DNA of 5,474 nucleotides from Candidatus Sabulitectum sp. (lineage in GTDB: Bacteria; Fermentibacterota; Fermentibacteria; Fermentibacterales; JCC-6), in NCBI GenBank assembly GCA_023136985.1, contig JAGLQD010000447.1:1-5474 (forward strand), in the 5' to 3' direction. Both the position numbers and the translations under genes were made by a program. The number at the start of each line of letters is the position of its first letter. The stretch's first letter is position 1. The notes beneath the pieces were generated by a model. The model was not told the DNA's origin. It saw nothing but the letters and a program-made list of their open reading frames with translations, and did no database searches. This document shows positions 5,022 through 5,474 of this stretch, one piece after another.

Positions 5022-5053
5022 CCGGCTGCATCCCACCTTTGGGATGTTGCCGG
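5022..5053. other. Hairpin in the spacer between the RRM genes
   Basis: Bases catccca (5029-5035) pair with tgggatg (5040-5046) around loop cctt. The stem continues, after a 2x2 internal loop, with ccggc (5022-5026) and gccgg (5049-5053). On the minus strand it is followed by GCTTCTTTTG, so it could be a weak back-up terminator for transcripts from copy B. On the plus strand a T-run follows only about 13 bases later. Otherwise the 208-base spacer holds the copy A leader and the copy B terminator. Confidence 0.6.
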
Positions 5054-5121
5054 TAATATGCACACTTTTTTCTGAATGTAAATAGCTACAGCAAAAGCTG
5101 ATATTTGCACATGAACAAAAA

Positions 5122-5147
5122 AGGGGCAACTCTAATGAGCTGCCCCT
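5122..5147 (-). terminator. Rho-independent terminator of the right RRM gene
   Basis: Bases 5122-5132 pair with 5137-5147 around loop taat: seven pairs, one A-C mismatch, then three more pairs. On the minus strand a run of T (complement of the A-run at 5115-5121) follows immediately, so it terminates copy B. The arrangement, loop size and GGGGC base match the terminator of copy A, but the upper stem sequence differs. Confidence 0.88.
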
Positions 5148-5155
5148 GAGATATC

Positions 5156-5474
5156 AATCAGATTAGTAGCGCCTTGGTCTCTCTTCGCGAGGCTTGGCTT
5201 CGTTAATCTTGAGTGCTCTTCCATCGAGCTCAACACCGTCGCCCTGGGCGATGGCGTTTCTGGCAGCCTCTTCAGGCATTTCAACAAAACCGAATCCACG
5301 GCTGCGGCCGGTTTCTCTGTCGGTGATCACTCTTGCGTCGGTAACTTCGCCGTAGCTCTCGAAAAAGGTCCTGAGTGAGTCATCATCAACGCCCCAGGAG
5401 AGGTTTCCTACGTACAGGTTCATTAGTATCCCTTTCGTACTATGTCATCTTAAAAATTAACCGAATCTTCGCGA
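5156..5474. repeat. Tandem duplication unit B (RRM gene plus leader, cut by window edge)
   Basis: The second copy of the unit at 4687-5006, in the same orientation. It includes the whole gene and the first 51 bases of leader; homology is still perfect at the last base of the window, so its right limit is unknown. No insertion-sequence ends or target-site duplications are visible, which favours simple tandem duplication over transposition. Confidence 0.93.
5163..5423 (-). CDS. Single-RRM RNA-binding protein, copy B
   Basis: It encodes exactly the same 86 residues as copy A, including RNP2 LYVGNL and RNP1 RGFGFVEM, and presumably does the same job of binding single-stranded RNA. The coding sequences differ at eight positions, all synonymous third-codon changes (for example at 5253, 5328 and in the region 5349-5388). 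The Shine-Dalgarno and leader are nearly identical to those of copy A, so both copies are probably expressed under the same control. It has its own terminator, so the two need not be co-transcribed. The promoter upstream of about 5474 is partly outside the window. Confidence 0.96.
   Translation of the reverse strand: MNLYVGNLSWGVDDDSLRTFFESYGEVTDARVITDRETGRSRGFGFVEMPEEAARNAIAQGDGVELDGRALKINEAKPREERPRRY

Noticed and set aside
4651..5147. CRISPR array or mobile element from the repeated GC-rich hairpins and duplicated segment
   Set aside because: There are only two hairpins, each at a gene end with a T-run; the repeat is a full gene unit with no transposase, terminal inverted repeats or target-site duplication.

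Overview
The window reads as a chromosomal segment of an anaerobic bacterium. The reasons are a set of deviant-Walker ATPases carrying inserted 2x[4Fe-4S] ferredoxin domains, three small NifX/NifB-type (dinitrogenase Fe-Mo cofactor, 'Di-Nase') proteins, an Nbp35-like Mrp ATPase and a sigma-54 activator. This combination is known from anaerobes, best from the Desulfovibrio 'orange protein' (ORP) complex. Base composition looks intermediate. The taxon cannot be fixed from the sequence; the short RRM proteins at the right end occur in many phyla, so I leave the phylum open.

Layout. (1) 2-400: the C-terminal end of a sigma-54-dependent activator (end of the AAA+ domain plus Fis-type helix-turn-helix). 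(2) 401-557: a regulatory intergenic region with a perfect 8-bp palindrome (464-484), a loose IHF-like sequence and a good -24/-12 sigma-54 promoter (517-532). The predicted transcription start (about 543) lies just before the Shine-Dalgarno of the first gene. (3) 558-4632: a seven-gene, same-strand operon: Di-Nase protein 1 with a Gly/Arg/Cys-rich tail; a DUF5320-like Gly/Arg-rich coiled-coil protein; an intercistronic hairpin; Di-Nase protein 2 (canonical ORP/NifX type); two MinD-ferredoxin ATPases; an Mrp/Nbp35 ATPase; and Di-Nase protein 3. From 1684 to 4291 the genes overlap by 1, 4 and 19 bases, and the last is separated by 8 bases, which suggests translational coupling. (4) 4651-5474: two minus-strand genes encoding identical 86-residue RRM RNA-binding proteins. 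Each has its own downstream hairpin terminator, and the two form a tandem duplication that includes the 5' leader.

How the genes may work together. By analogy with the Desulfovibrio ORP system, the Di-Nase proteins would hold or carry a metal-sulfur cluster, while the ATPases assemble or transfer clusters using ATP. The upstream activator would switch on the operon through sigma-54. A notable difference from Desulfovibrio is that the Mrp and Di-Nase domains, fused there as MrpORP, are here two adjacent genes. The RRM pair is a separate, convergent unit with no evident link to the operon.
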